Positions 31,611-41,377 of a stretch of 64,000 bases of DNA are shown one piece after another. Below the pieces are notes generated by a model. It was not told where the DNA came from. It saw only the letters and a list, made by a program, of their open reading frames with translations, and did not search any database. The position numbers and the translations under genes are program-made. The stretch is from assembly GCA_047967505.1 (NCBI GenBank), contig CM106538.1; one strand, 5' to 3'. Position 1 is the stretch's first letter. Every line of letters begins with the position of its first letter. Source of the stretch: Dipteris shenzhenensis (Eukaryota > Polypodiophyta > Polypodiopsida > Gleicheniales).

Positions 31611-32339
31611 TCTTCACGAATCAATGTGGTTAGATATCACCCTAGAGAACTTTGAATGGAAATTGAATAGCTCCTAGATGCCAGTGGTTTCAGTATTCCT
31701 TCCTTAATCTTTGTGCCAAAAGACTAATTAGATACCTCCTCGCTGTTAACAAATTGGTTAACAATATGCCACTGTTGGTTAAGTGATGTGATTTGATGGA
31801 CAGTGGCAAGTCCATCGAGCCAAGATTGTGTCTTGGAGCTAGATGGGCCCAAGAGGATGGTAAAAGAATGAGAAGGAAGAGTGGTATAAAGAGATTAGGG
31901 TTGGCCCTCCCTTCAAAAGGTGGCTTGTATAAAAGGCCAAATGGTTGACTTTGGTCTTCATTGTTGTTTACACAAGTTTGAATACAAGCTCCCTCTTCTC
32001 TTCCAAGAGAGTGTTTTGGGTGTTCTCTTGTTTCCATTGTAGTGCCCTTGTGGCTGCCACTCACTCCACCCCCCTTCACCCTCCTCTTCCCTTCTCCTCC
32101 TCCCTCCCTTCTCCCCTCTCTTCTCCCCTCTCCCCCTACCCTCTTTCTCACCCATCAAGAAATCTTGCATTTTGGCTTTCAAAAGTTGTTTTGCTTTGAA
32201 GTTTTTTTCATTGAGTAGGTAGATTAGGTAGTTTAGCATCCCCACATCACAAAAAAACATGAACAGAAACTTCTAAATCATCAAGAATCATCAAAACCTA
32301 GTCGACAAAACTACGTGTTCCTATCCCCATGGGTCAGTG
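31611..32339. other. Spacer with a TATA box (31929) and CT-rich stretch, possible LTR or promoter
   Basis: TTGTATAAAAGGCC at 31926-31939 is a strong TATA-like site, followed by a CT-rich leader-like region (32060-32150). TGTTAACAAATTGGTTAACA at 31744 is a short inverted repeat that could be the left end of an LTR of the Ty3-like element downstream, but I find no second copy on its 3' side. Confidence 0.35.
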
Positions 32340-32660
32340 CAATAGCGCTATCCTGTCGACCGGCGCCATAACCGTATCCCATTGGTCAAACTTGCATTGA
32401 CCCGATACCATAGCTCTATCCTACCGGTCAAACTTGCATTGACCCGATGCCATAACTGTATCCCATCGGTCAAACTTGCATTGACCCATCACCTTAGTGC
32501 TATCTTGCCGACTTGCTATCTCGCCAGCCGTTGCCTTAACTCTATCACTGACTTGACACATGTCAGTACCTAGCCCACCACCCTAATTAATTACTATCAG
32601 TCAGCTATCCCATTGGTCAAAATTACATTGACCCGGTGCCATAAGGCTATCCTATCGATC
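32340..32660. repeat. Tandem repeat of about 41-46 bp (GGTCAAACTTGCATTGACCC)
   Basis: GGTCAAACTTGCATTGACCC at 32383, 32429 and 32470, and a variant with AAATTACATTGACC at 32616. Units include CGAT(A/G)CCATA(A/G)C(T/C)(C/G)TATCC. GGTCAA...TTGACC makes each unit a short palindrome. It lies directly upstream of the gag reading frame. Confidence 0.8.
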
Positions 32661-35183
32661 GTTGCTTTTGCCCTATCCCCACGGGTTGTCGCCATATCTC
32701 TATCTCGCCGATCGTTGCCGTATCTGCCATCAAATCCATGGAACTCTTCATCAGGACCACCAATGTATGGGACATCGCCTACCATTCCACGACCTCCTTC
32801 TGTATCGCAAACAGTCCTTATGGATGAAGCAATGAGAATCCTAGTGCAAGCACTAGGAAGGGGGGCTGCCGCTCAACCATTGATGTTTCCAAGATGGGAT
32901 ACCAACCCCTCAAGGAGCAAGCCTATTACTATCTCCAAGCTAATCACCAAGTTTGTAGGAGAAGGAGACCCAGTCTCCCATGTTGAGAGATTTGAACAAA
33001 TCCGTGAGACCTTTGGTAATATTGGGGATCTAGACAAGGTCAGTGCTTTTAGCTTGAGTCTTGATGGCAAGGCTGGACAATGGTTTAGAGCATTAAACCC
33101 TGAGGAGAAACTAAATTGGGACACATTGCATAAATCTTTCATTGTGGAGTTTTCCCCCAGTGGGCTCAAGTGGAACCCAATTAACCAGTTTTATCAGGTG
33201 AAACAGAAGGACACTGAGTCCTTCAGATACTATATCACTAGAATTAAGCATCTGAACTCGCGATGTGAACCCCATGAGAGGATGAGTGATGTGCAGCTTC
33301 TGCCATGCTTCCTCATAGGGCTATGGGATGCTAAGCTGCATGATCATTTGTTTTCTATGAATCCCACATCGTTCGAGCTATGCAGCAAGACAACAATATG
33401 CTTAGGGGATAACATGAGGGAGATGCCCCAAAAGGATGAATCCTTTGCTTCCTCTGATATGTCCCAAATAGCATACGCTTCAACTTAAGAAGCAACTAGG
33501 GACGCAAGTATTATGCCCAAGGTGCTCAACATGGAAGAGTTGGCCATAGATCTATTAAACAAGTTGAGCCAACAATGGAATATAGAAGCACCAAAAGATG
33601 CTCCTAGAAACCCACATCTCTTTCCACAAAGAGATAACATATGGTGTGGGGTATGCACTGGAAATCATCCCACTAAGGAATGCCCTCATCTTAGAGCCAG
33701 GCCAACACTCTACTGTGCCCATTGTGATCATTGGGGAAATCATGACACATCCCAATGTCATTATCCTAGGGTGATTCCTCAACCCATTTATCAACAAAGG
33801 CCGCATCTACCATTGCCTACACCACCCAATCCATCCAATCAGGTACAATGGCCAATACAAGGAGCCATATCAACCAATCAAGGGCAATTTAGGGCTCAAA
33901 ATATTCCATTACCCTTGCCAGTATTGGGACCTCAACCACCACCACCACGAATTACTCCTTTGAATCAAGTATTGGTGGAAGAGCTACCTAGTGATTGGGG
34001 AGATCCTAGACCTACCGTCAATGGACACACCTATCCCCAAAATAGTGACAATGCAAATCGGTCTAGCATTATAAGTCACTACATTATACAAGGTGACCAA
34101 TACATTCCGGTCTACCAGACGGCAACGATTCCTCAAAGAATGGGAGATAGGAACAACTTGATCAAGGCCCAACCCATTCAATGCCATATGTGTCAAGGGC
34201 CACACCCTACCAATGAGTGTCCATATAAGGGGCAATCTAAGCAGCCAATTACATGTGCACCAACATCTAATACACCCCCACCATTGTGCACTGGGTGTGG
34301 TGTGGACCATCTCTTTAAGGATTGCTCGATGAGAAGGCCATCTAAGTCCACAAGCCTTAACTTGTTAAGCCTTGACAGAGGCCAAGTGTCATTAGTATCC
34401 TTGAATGTAATCACGATGTTGCAAGCTAAAGCTTTTAAAAAAGAGCTTCACAAACAAGCCAAAAGGGATAAAGCTAGCACGTCACAACCTAGAAATGCAA
34501 CTGAATTAGCACGAGTAAGAACCAAGGGTGCAATGAAGATTGGGAAGGGAAAAAATAAGGTCATCATCCAAGATGGGTTGGATGAAGATACAGCCTCCGT
34601 AGCAACATCATCTTCCTCGGGTGATACTCTCTCAAATGGTACCAGCAACAACCACCCACATGAGGCAAATGAGGCACTAATAACGGCTTCAACCCATGGC
34701 CAAGCTACAACACCTAAGGGTCATGGTGAATATTCTAACCCATGGGTGGGGAAACAAGATCTCACCGAGGTGTATAAATTGGTACACAAGTGCCAAGAGG
34801 AATGTCAGTAGAGTCTCAAGGCAAGCAAGAGTATTGATACAATTCATCCTAGACATGAGATAAATGCTCAAGCCTCAAAAGCCTTGCAAATACCTGAAAG
34901 GGTAGAGGAATAAGGTGTGTCATGCCCTTCAAGAGAGGGATCCACCCTAATGCAGCCGATGTTTGAAGAAGACCCTACCTTGCAACAACTAAAGGAGGAT
35001 GACAAAATGTCCTTATATGGCTTAGAAGAGTCTAAATCAATAGGCATAGAATCTATGACTGGTCCTCAAGACATCGCAGGATTAGCCACATTCCTGTCCA
35101 CTGAGATCAAGATGCCCATCGCACCACTATTACGGGGTAATCCTACTTTATGGAGAGACCTGTCGGATTGGATGGGCAAATAG
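32613..35183 (+). pseudogene. Ty3/gypsy-type gag with four zinc-knuckle-like motifs, no pol attached
   Basis: One frame runs from 32613 (a credible start is the ATG at 32823) to 35183, broken only by TAA at 33486, TAG at 34809 and TAA at 34911. The first part is a retrotransposon gag domain: GEGDPVSHVERFEQIRETF, LSLDGKAGQWFRAL, TLHKSFIVEFSP, FRYYITRIKHL. Then come four Cys/His motifs, CGVCTGNHPTKEC, CAHCDHWGNHDTSQC, CHMCQGPHPTNEC and CTGCGVDHLFKDC; three have CX2CX3HX4C spacing rather than the usual CX2CX4HX4C. A Pro/Gln-rich linker separates the pairs, and a basic plus Ser-rich tail follows. No protease, reverse transcriptase or integrase lies downstream. It may be a GAG-only non-autonomous element or a truncated one; LTRs were not found. 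Confidence 0.75.
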
Positions 35184-35639
35184 TAGCACCCCAACCCACA
35201 AATACTAATAATGTTGAATCTCCCAATCATGCTCAATACCTGTTATTCATATCTAACTCCTTGAATTTGGATCCACATAAATCTATGATTGGTAGGCTTC
35301 CAAATGACGATGAGTACATAAGGTCAAGAAGGATATAGAATCAATTGGCAAAAGGTGGCAAAGCATCATGTGAGTATACCCTAATCCTCATCGTTGTCTT
35401 ACAATCGACGCTCTTATCTTATTTCCTAACTTGTTTCGTTCTTAGGGAGGAAACTTTGACCCATATAGAGACCTAGACTTGGAGACTAGATCTTAAGACG
35501 AGAAGCAGAGAGGCTCATAGAAGAGGAGGTGGATCAGTCCTACACAGAGAGGCTATAGATGAGGAGGGCAAGGAGGACAAGGAGGGCGAGAAGGATGAGG
35601 AGAGTTGGAGGAGGAGGAGGAGCAGTAGGATAGGACATT
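35184..35639. other. Downstream of gag: intron-like segment and purine tract
   Basis: 35371-35445 has an intron-like look: GTGAGTAT donor, T-rich TTTCGTTCTTAG acceptor, about 75 bp. 35510-35630 is rich in GAGGAGG and AGGAGGAGG. Neither is tied to a gene. Confidence 0.25.
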
Positions 35640-35800
35640 TTGTCGTTTTGTATTTTGGCACTTTTGCCATTTTATAGGGCATTATTTCAGTAGATTTGCC
35701 ATTTTCCACTTCGGCACTTTTGCCATTTTGTAGCGCATGAATGTGGTAGATTTGCCATTTTCAACCTCGGCACTTTTGCCATTTTGCAGACCCTTTTTGT
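35640..35800. repeat. Tandem repeat, 56-bp period, with GGCACTTTTGCCATTTT
   Basis: GGCACTTTTGCCATTTT at 35657, 35713 and 35769, an exact 56-bp period. Each unit has GGCA...TGCC as a short hairpin and GTAGATTTGCCATTTT. Confidence 0.9.
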
Positions 35801-36679
35801 AACATTGTAATGTAATTTTGTAGACCTCTTTTGTAACATTTATAATGAAAAAATTTTTTGTGGGGCAGGATGGCAAGACCCATCCTACCCCATAATTTTT
35901 TTAAAATTCTGTTAGAATGTTGGTATATACTGACACTCTAGTGTCAATAGATACCAATGTTCATACCGATGCCCATACTGACACTAGAAACATTCAGTTA
36001 CTGATGCCCATACTGATGACTATATCAACACTTTCTTTGCGATGTAGACACCGACGGACATTCCAACACTTTTTACTGGTTAAGTTTTTTTTTCTTTGTA
36101 TTTAGCATCAGTATCGGCATCGAAAAGTGGCCCGTGTCTTGTAGTGACCTCAATTTCAACCTTTCCCAGCAGTTGAATTTGTGATTGGCAAAGCTGATTG
36201 AGATCATCTTGGCTTTGTGTTATTGTTACATGTTTATAGTTTTAGATTAACAAATGTGTAATAATAGAGTAGGATATTACCTGATGTAGTTTATGAAGCA
36301 TCATATTTATGTGACAATAGAGGGTTTTCAATCTTACATGCTGCATCGAGGATACTTGGTTGAATTTGTACATTTGTCATTGTCATATGTATGTTGTAAT
36401 TGCTTACAGATCATTGGATCTTCTTTTGAATGCAAGTAATGAATTGTGTTTTCTAGATCAATCATAGCACTGTCTAGCTTTTCATCATGGAACCCAACAT
36501 CTCGCCTAAATTGATGAGAGCGATACAATCATAGCATTGTCTAGCTATTCATCATGGCAGCTAACATCTTGCTGGAATTGAGGAGAGATAAAAATGCGAG
36601 TTTGTCATGTCACAACTTGGTTTCATGTAGCTTGTAGAGTAGTGCCCAAGCATGATGTGCATGAAGTAATTACACTAGA
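35801..36679. other. Intergenic spacer
   Basis: 35925-36030 contains loose repeats of CATACTGACACT and ATACCGATGCC. A near-duplicate ATCATAGCA(C/T)TGTCTAGCT(T/A)TTCATCATGG occurs at about 36464 and 36530. A minus-strand frame (36528-36334, DVGFHDEKLDSAM) is not recognised. Confidence 0.4.
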
Positions 36680-37567
36680 ATGCTTGGTGATGTGTTGTGC
36701 CAGCTAGAATTGTTGAGATCCCATCAAGATTTCGAGTTGTCATTGGGTGGAGAGGCAAAGCTCGTTCTTGTGCAACTGAGTGGTCCAAAATGCAAGCTTC
36801 CATTGCCTAAAAGCATGAGAGAGAAAGGAGTAGTTGGCACACACCTTGTGGCCTCCACGAATGAGGCAAAAGAAGAGATTAATGTAGGTGTTGCCCAAGG
36901 TAGGACATCAATGCAAATGTGCACTCAATATGTTTAAAAGAAGTAAACACGATACTGTTGATGCATATGCCATGTTGAAGATGGAGCTAGCCATGTCAAT
37001 GATGCACAGAGGCGTGTGTCATGCCATAGGACGTTCTGATGATGAGCAGTTATGGATTATCAGTCCATTCTTTAATCGTGGCTCAATCCATAACATGTTT
37101 ATGTGTTTTCTTGCAACTTTGGAAAGCTATAGGCAGCAAAGCAAACATTGGTACCTAAGAGAGGACTCTCCTCATGTTTGGGAATACCTAGTGATAAAAA
37201 AGCGGGCGCGATTGTTTGTAGATCAATCCTTGCCTATCGCTACTGGTTGCGATCAGTGCACTGAAGGTAGTGCGAGAGGTAGTGCATGCTAGAAGGTATA
37301 TACATGTATAGATTTGAATGCATGTAACTCTATGCTCGACTTCACTGCCAATGAGAAATCAATGCATGTGAGGATAATTGATTAGGGAAGCTCATTGCAT
37401 TGGACAGAGAGTCGTGAGATACAAAATCCCAGATGTGCTCCGTGTGCAAGATTTTCTTGGTTTGCTCTAAAACTTTATTGTAGGGAAGAGGCAGCCCCAA
37501 GAACAAAGGGCGCGAGTGGTCACCTCACACTGGCTATTATGCTGTGGGTTGGTTATTTGGAGAAATC
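36680..37567 (+). pseudogene. Unrecognised decayed coding-like sequence, interrupted by element A
   Basis: 36680-36937 and 36888-37292 give plausible but unrecognised peptides (for example RGVCHAIGRSDDEQLWIISP). Near the insertion, the frame reading YYAVGWLFGE continues, after the target-site duplication on the far side of element A (51334 onward), as ITKLIYDADQYGQNTAKND. The uninterrupted sequence was therefore one open frame across the insertion point. Several stops and frame changes are present. I cannot assign a function. Confidence 0.35.
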
Positions 37568-37822
37568 TGTTGAGAGTTCACGCTCAACATCATGTGATCA
37601 TGTGTGCATAGCACCATCACGTGATCATATGTGCATAGCTAACCCAATAGAGTGCTATAAAGGAAAGGGTTAGATCCCCTAACCCTAACCCTAAAAGGGT
37701 TTGTATATATTCTATTTTTTCAACTAATTCTAGTGTACATTTAGTCATTTGTGGTGTGCTCTCTAGCTGCGCCCTCTCTCCTCATCTCCACTCTTCTCCT
37801 CTCCCCTCTTCATATTTTGTCA
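37568..37822 (+). repeat. 5' LTR of element A, with promoter landmarks
   Basis: 255 bp. It contains a 27-bp near-perfect direct repeat (from 37588 and 37615: CATCA(T/C)GTGATCAT(G/A)TGTGC); the second copy includes a CACGTG G-box at 37618. A TATA box (TATAAAGG, 37656) follows, then CCCTAACCCTAACCCTAAAA (37677-37696), a telo-box-like block just downstream of the TATA box. Confidence 0.9.
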
Positions 37823-37834
37823 TGGTATCAGAGC
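37823..37834 (+). promoter_or_regulatory. Primer-binding site of element A (initiator Met tRNA)
   Basis: TGGTATCAGAGC directly after the LTR end, complementary to the 3' end of plant initiator methionine tRNA, the standard copia minus-strand primer. Confidence 0.95.
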
Positions 37835-40284
37835 ATGGTTTTGCCTTCCGTTGAGGCGCCATCCTTCTTGTGAGAGTGATTGAGAAATTGAGAGATCGAG
37901 AGAGATTGAGTGTTCTCTTCTGCTGAGAGAACCTTCGCTTTCTTTGATAGAGAATTTCCGTTCATTGGAAAGATTTCCATCCATTATACTCCATGCGAGA
38001 GTTTTTTTATTGAAAGTGAGAGAGAGTGATCTTCTTCAAGTGTTTATGAGAAAAACAGGTAGAGCCTTCTTGAGAGATTCCTGCTATGAGAGGGAGACAT
38101 GTTGAGAGACATGCTTCATTGAGAGAGCTAGCAACGCATGAGCAACCCTCCAACTCTTGCTACAACAGCAAGCATGGCCTACTACAAGCCAAGCAACACT
38201 CGCAGTTCTCATAGTTTGGAAAGCCAGACGCCTCTCCAAACTACAAAGGTCTCCAGCAGCACTTGCATCACCGGTAGCTAGCTCCTTAACCGCCTCAACG
38301 ACTATCTGCAAGGCCTCTACTCCGCGCTCTGGGCTTGCAAAACGATGGCTCCCCAGCAAAGGTGGATTCTCAGCATCAACGGCTCCACGGACGACCCCCC
38401 AACAATAGCTTCATGGGCGACCCTCAGACAACATGCCATCCTACCGTGCTCCTTTCTGCAACACAGCTGTGGGCAATCCCGAAGCAACAACACTTCACCT
38501 CGAGCACCACCCACGGCCTTCTACTCTTAGCCGTGAGCCTTCCTAGACGGCCTCCCTACAGTAGCTTCCAATGCTCCATCATGCAAGATGGCCAATGCTC
38601 CAGCCTTGCCTCTCTGTTCGGCCAGCGCTCCAGCGATAGCCTCTCCACTCGACTGTACTAAGAAGCTCTAAGGTTCCTTCTAGCACTCCAGCGCTCTTTC
38701 ATTCCTGCAATGAAGCTCCAAACGGGCTCCTTACCTCCATGGGCTTCAACGTCTTCTACGGCATCGAAGCATCACTCAAACGGCTGTGAGCTTGCAAGCT
38801 TGAAGGTGAAGAAGACGGTGAAGCGCCGCAGCTCCAAAACCAGCTCCCTGCATGCAACGACACAATGACGGATTGCCTCTTCACCATCATCTTTTCCAAG
38901 TTGCCATTTCATCGTCTCTTCATCGTTGTCTTTCTACTCAGAGTCTCTCTTGCTCTCTGACTGATATGTGTCAGATAGGAGCTAACCAGGGTTAGGTTCA
39001 GTCAACCCTAGTTAGGTTAGGTTCAATCAACCCTGGTTAGGTGGTTTGGTCACAATTGTGACACATGGCACCCTATCTGCCACGTCACTCTAAGTGACAC
39101 GTCAGTAGCCTCGTGAAGCTACCACATCATCAGCTATCACCGACTGCCATGTGTCAGTCAAAGTCAATTTGCCACATCAACATGTGCCATGTCAGCCTTA
39201 TCTGCCATGTCATCTACCATGTCACTTGCCACATCATCACAAACACATCACCCTGCCAGCTCATTTGCCACATCAGTATAGCCGCGTCATCACTACCATG
39301 TCATTATTGCCACATCATCTACTGACATCTTCATTTGTGCCACCTCAGTAGTGCCACCTCAGCTATCCAAGCACTGACCCCTGCAGGCACACATAGTGCT
39401 CCACAGTCACTTCATGTGACCACTCCTGCCACCTCAGCACAAGTGTCCACTGGCACACCTCTTGCTAGGCATAGTGCCACATCACACTGCATGTGACCCA
39501 CAGTGACACATCATCATTGAGCACCATTTGCACTCCTTTTGCCCCTCCACCTAGATCAAGTCGTATCTCTTGATCCAGGAAGAATTTGAGGGTGCTCCAA
39601 AAAGGAAAGTCGCTCGGTTTTTTGTGCTCTATGCGTCGTCACATCATGCGTACATTTTGGTGCAAGTTACACTCACATTTGAGCCTCATCGCATGCACAT
39701 TTGCCTCTACATCGACACATCTGACACAACACTTAAAAAGAACAAAAGAAAAGGAACTATTTGCTGTTCTTTCATCGATCGACGGTTGGTATAGATCTAG
39801 ATCAGACTAGACTAGATCGCCATAGAGGGGACGCTTTGAATTTCCCCAAGTTGCCAATCTAAGCCATGCCCGAAATTCTCGACTAGTACCTACTCGGAGT
39901 CCAGTCCATACACTCACATACGGTTTCACATCATTACATTACCTAAAACCTTACGTTCATCAGTTCAATGAGCAGACTTCAGAGAGTACAGAGGCATTGT
40001 AGATTATTTCAGTGGGCAGATAGCACTTGATTTCACACACACATGCCACTATTGTAAAGCCTATTCGGCTATCTCACGGCATTGTGCACATCATTTTAGC
40101 CTTGTAAAGCCTCTTGGCTATTCTCAGCATCATTGCCACAAGCCTTATAATACAGATCATAGATTTTATATATTGCAGTTCTATCTTCACTGACAGCTCA
40201 GAGATTTCACTTGGCACAGTTAGTGTATTTGCAGTTGATTCATACAGAGATTTTCACGACACTTTTGAGTACATTTCTTGCACC
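37835..40284 (+). other. Leader of element A (2.45 kb), includes decayed TGCCACGTCA-type array
   Basis: Long untranslated leader between primer site and gag. 37850-38130 is GAGAGA/TTGAGAG-rich like the leader of B. 38960-39060 has repeats of GGTTAGGTTCA(G/A)TCAACCCT. 39057-39540 is a decayed array equivalent to that in element B. Short open frames are present on both strands but none is recognised. Confidence 0.7.
39057..39540 (+). repeat. Decayed decamer array in the leader of element A
   Basis: In the sense of the element, the intact unit TGCCACGTCA survives at the left edge. Most others read GCCACATCA or GCCATGTCA, exactly the two products of CG deamination on either strand. Same position relative to gag as the intact array in element B. 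Confidence 0.85.
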
Positions 40285-41026
40285 ATGTCTATGACTCGCA
40301 ACCTCAATCTGGAGGCATCTACTAAGTTAGACAACTCCAATTATGGTACATGGAAAAACTGAATAGAGACCATTCTTGTACTTCAAGACAAATGGGAGTA
40401 TGTCGATGGGTCTACTTCTAGACCATTGGCCGATCCAGCCACAAGTAGCTCTATTCCATCTGTTGTCACAGCACTAGCAGCGGGATCTACAGCTACACAA
40501 ACAGTAGTAGCAGATCCTACCATCGCCCGAGCTCAGGCAGAATGGGATAAGAAAGACAAGTACGCCTATCATCTGATCAAGCAGAATGTGCAAGATGTCA
40601 TGCTAGGATAGCTCAACACAGTCAAGACATCGAAAGAAGAAAGATGTGCTCTATGTTCCAAAGCTCAGCAAGAACCTTTTGTCAGTAGGTCAAATGATGG
40701 AACACAATTACAGAGTCATCTTTGACGGTGATAAATGCACTATCAGAGACAAATCCAAAAGATGTCAACTAGTAGCAAAAGGTGTCAAGGAAGGATGCTT
40801 CTATAGAATGCTAGCTACAGTACCAGATAAGCATGCCATGTTAGCTCAACCGCAACAGATGCCACTATTTGCAAAATGGCACAAGAGATATGGTCATGTC
40901 AACTTCAAGTACTTGTTAGATCTTAGGAATCAAAATATGGCCATTGGGATTCCGAAGCTACAGTTTCTTGGAAAGGTTTGCGAAGCATGCCACTTTGGCA
41001 AACAAAAGTGAACCAACTTTGGTAGA
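40285..41026 (+). pseudogene. Element A gag start joined by deletion to GAG-pre-integrase region
   Basis: Gag starts at ATG 40285 (NLNLEASTKLDNSNYGTW). Compared with element B it has TGA for CGA at about 40360 and TAG for CAG at about 40609. After TVKTSKE (about 40638) it jumps by an approximately 1-kb deletion to the region before the integrase (LYVPKLSKNLLSVGQM), which runs to CEACHFGKQK and a stop at 41009. The missing part held most of gag and the protease. It ends at the target-site duplication of element B. Confidence 0.85.
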
Positions 41027-41031
41027 AGTAC

Positions 41032-41289
41032 TGACAAAATATGAAGAGGGGAGAGGAGAAGAGTGGAGATGAGGAGAGAGGGCACAGCTAGAGAGCACAC
41101 CACAAATTGACTAACTGTACACTAGAATTAGTGGAAAAAATAGAATATATACAAACCCTTTTAGGGTTAGGGTTAGGGAAGCTAACCCTTTCCTTTATAG
41201 CACTCTATAAGGTTAGTGCTATGCACATATGATCACGTGACGGTGCTATGCACACATGATCACATGATGTTGAGCGTGAACTCTCAACA
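41032..41289 (-). repeat. 3' LTR of element B
   Basis: 258 bp, TGACAAAATATG ... CTCTCAACA on the plus strand. Same G-box, TATA and TTAGGG landmarks as the element A LTR. Confidence 0.95.
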
Positions 41290-41301
41290 CCTTCCCTCAA
41301 G
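41290..41301 (-). promoter_or_regulatory. Polypurine tract of element B
   Basis: Plus strand CCTTCCCTCAAG, that is CTTGAGGGAAGG on the minus strand, immediately before the LTR start. Confidence 0.9.
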
Positions 41302-41377
41302 ATCAACATCATGAAGTAGGCCTTCCCTCAAGATGATGATTCTGGGGAATCGAAGAAGGACTGAGCATTACATTCCA

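Noticed and set aside
35371-35445. A 75-bp spliceosomal intron
   Set aside because: Donor and acceptor consensus are good, but there is no coding continuity on either side to support an exon pair.
38084-38359. A 91-codon minus-strand ORF in the leader of element A as another captured gene piece
   Set aside because: I cannot match it to any family. Overlapping plus-strand frames are similarly open, so it is not supported.
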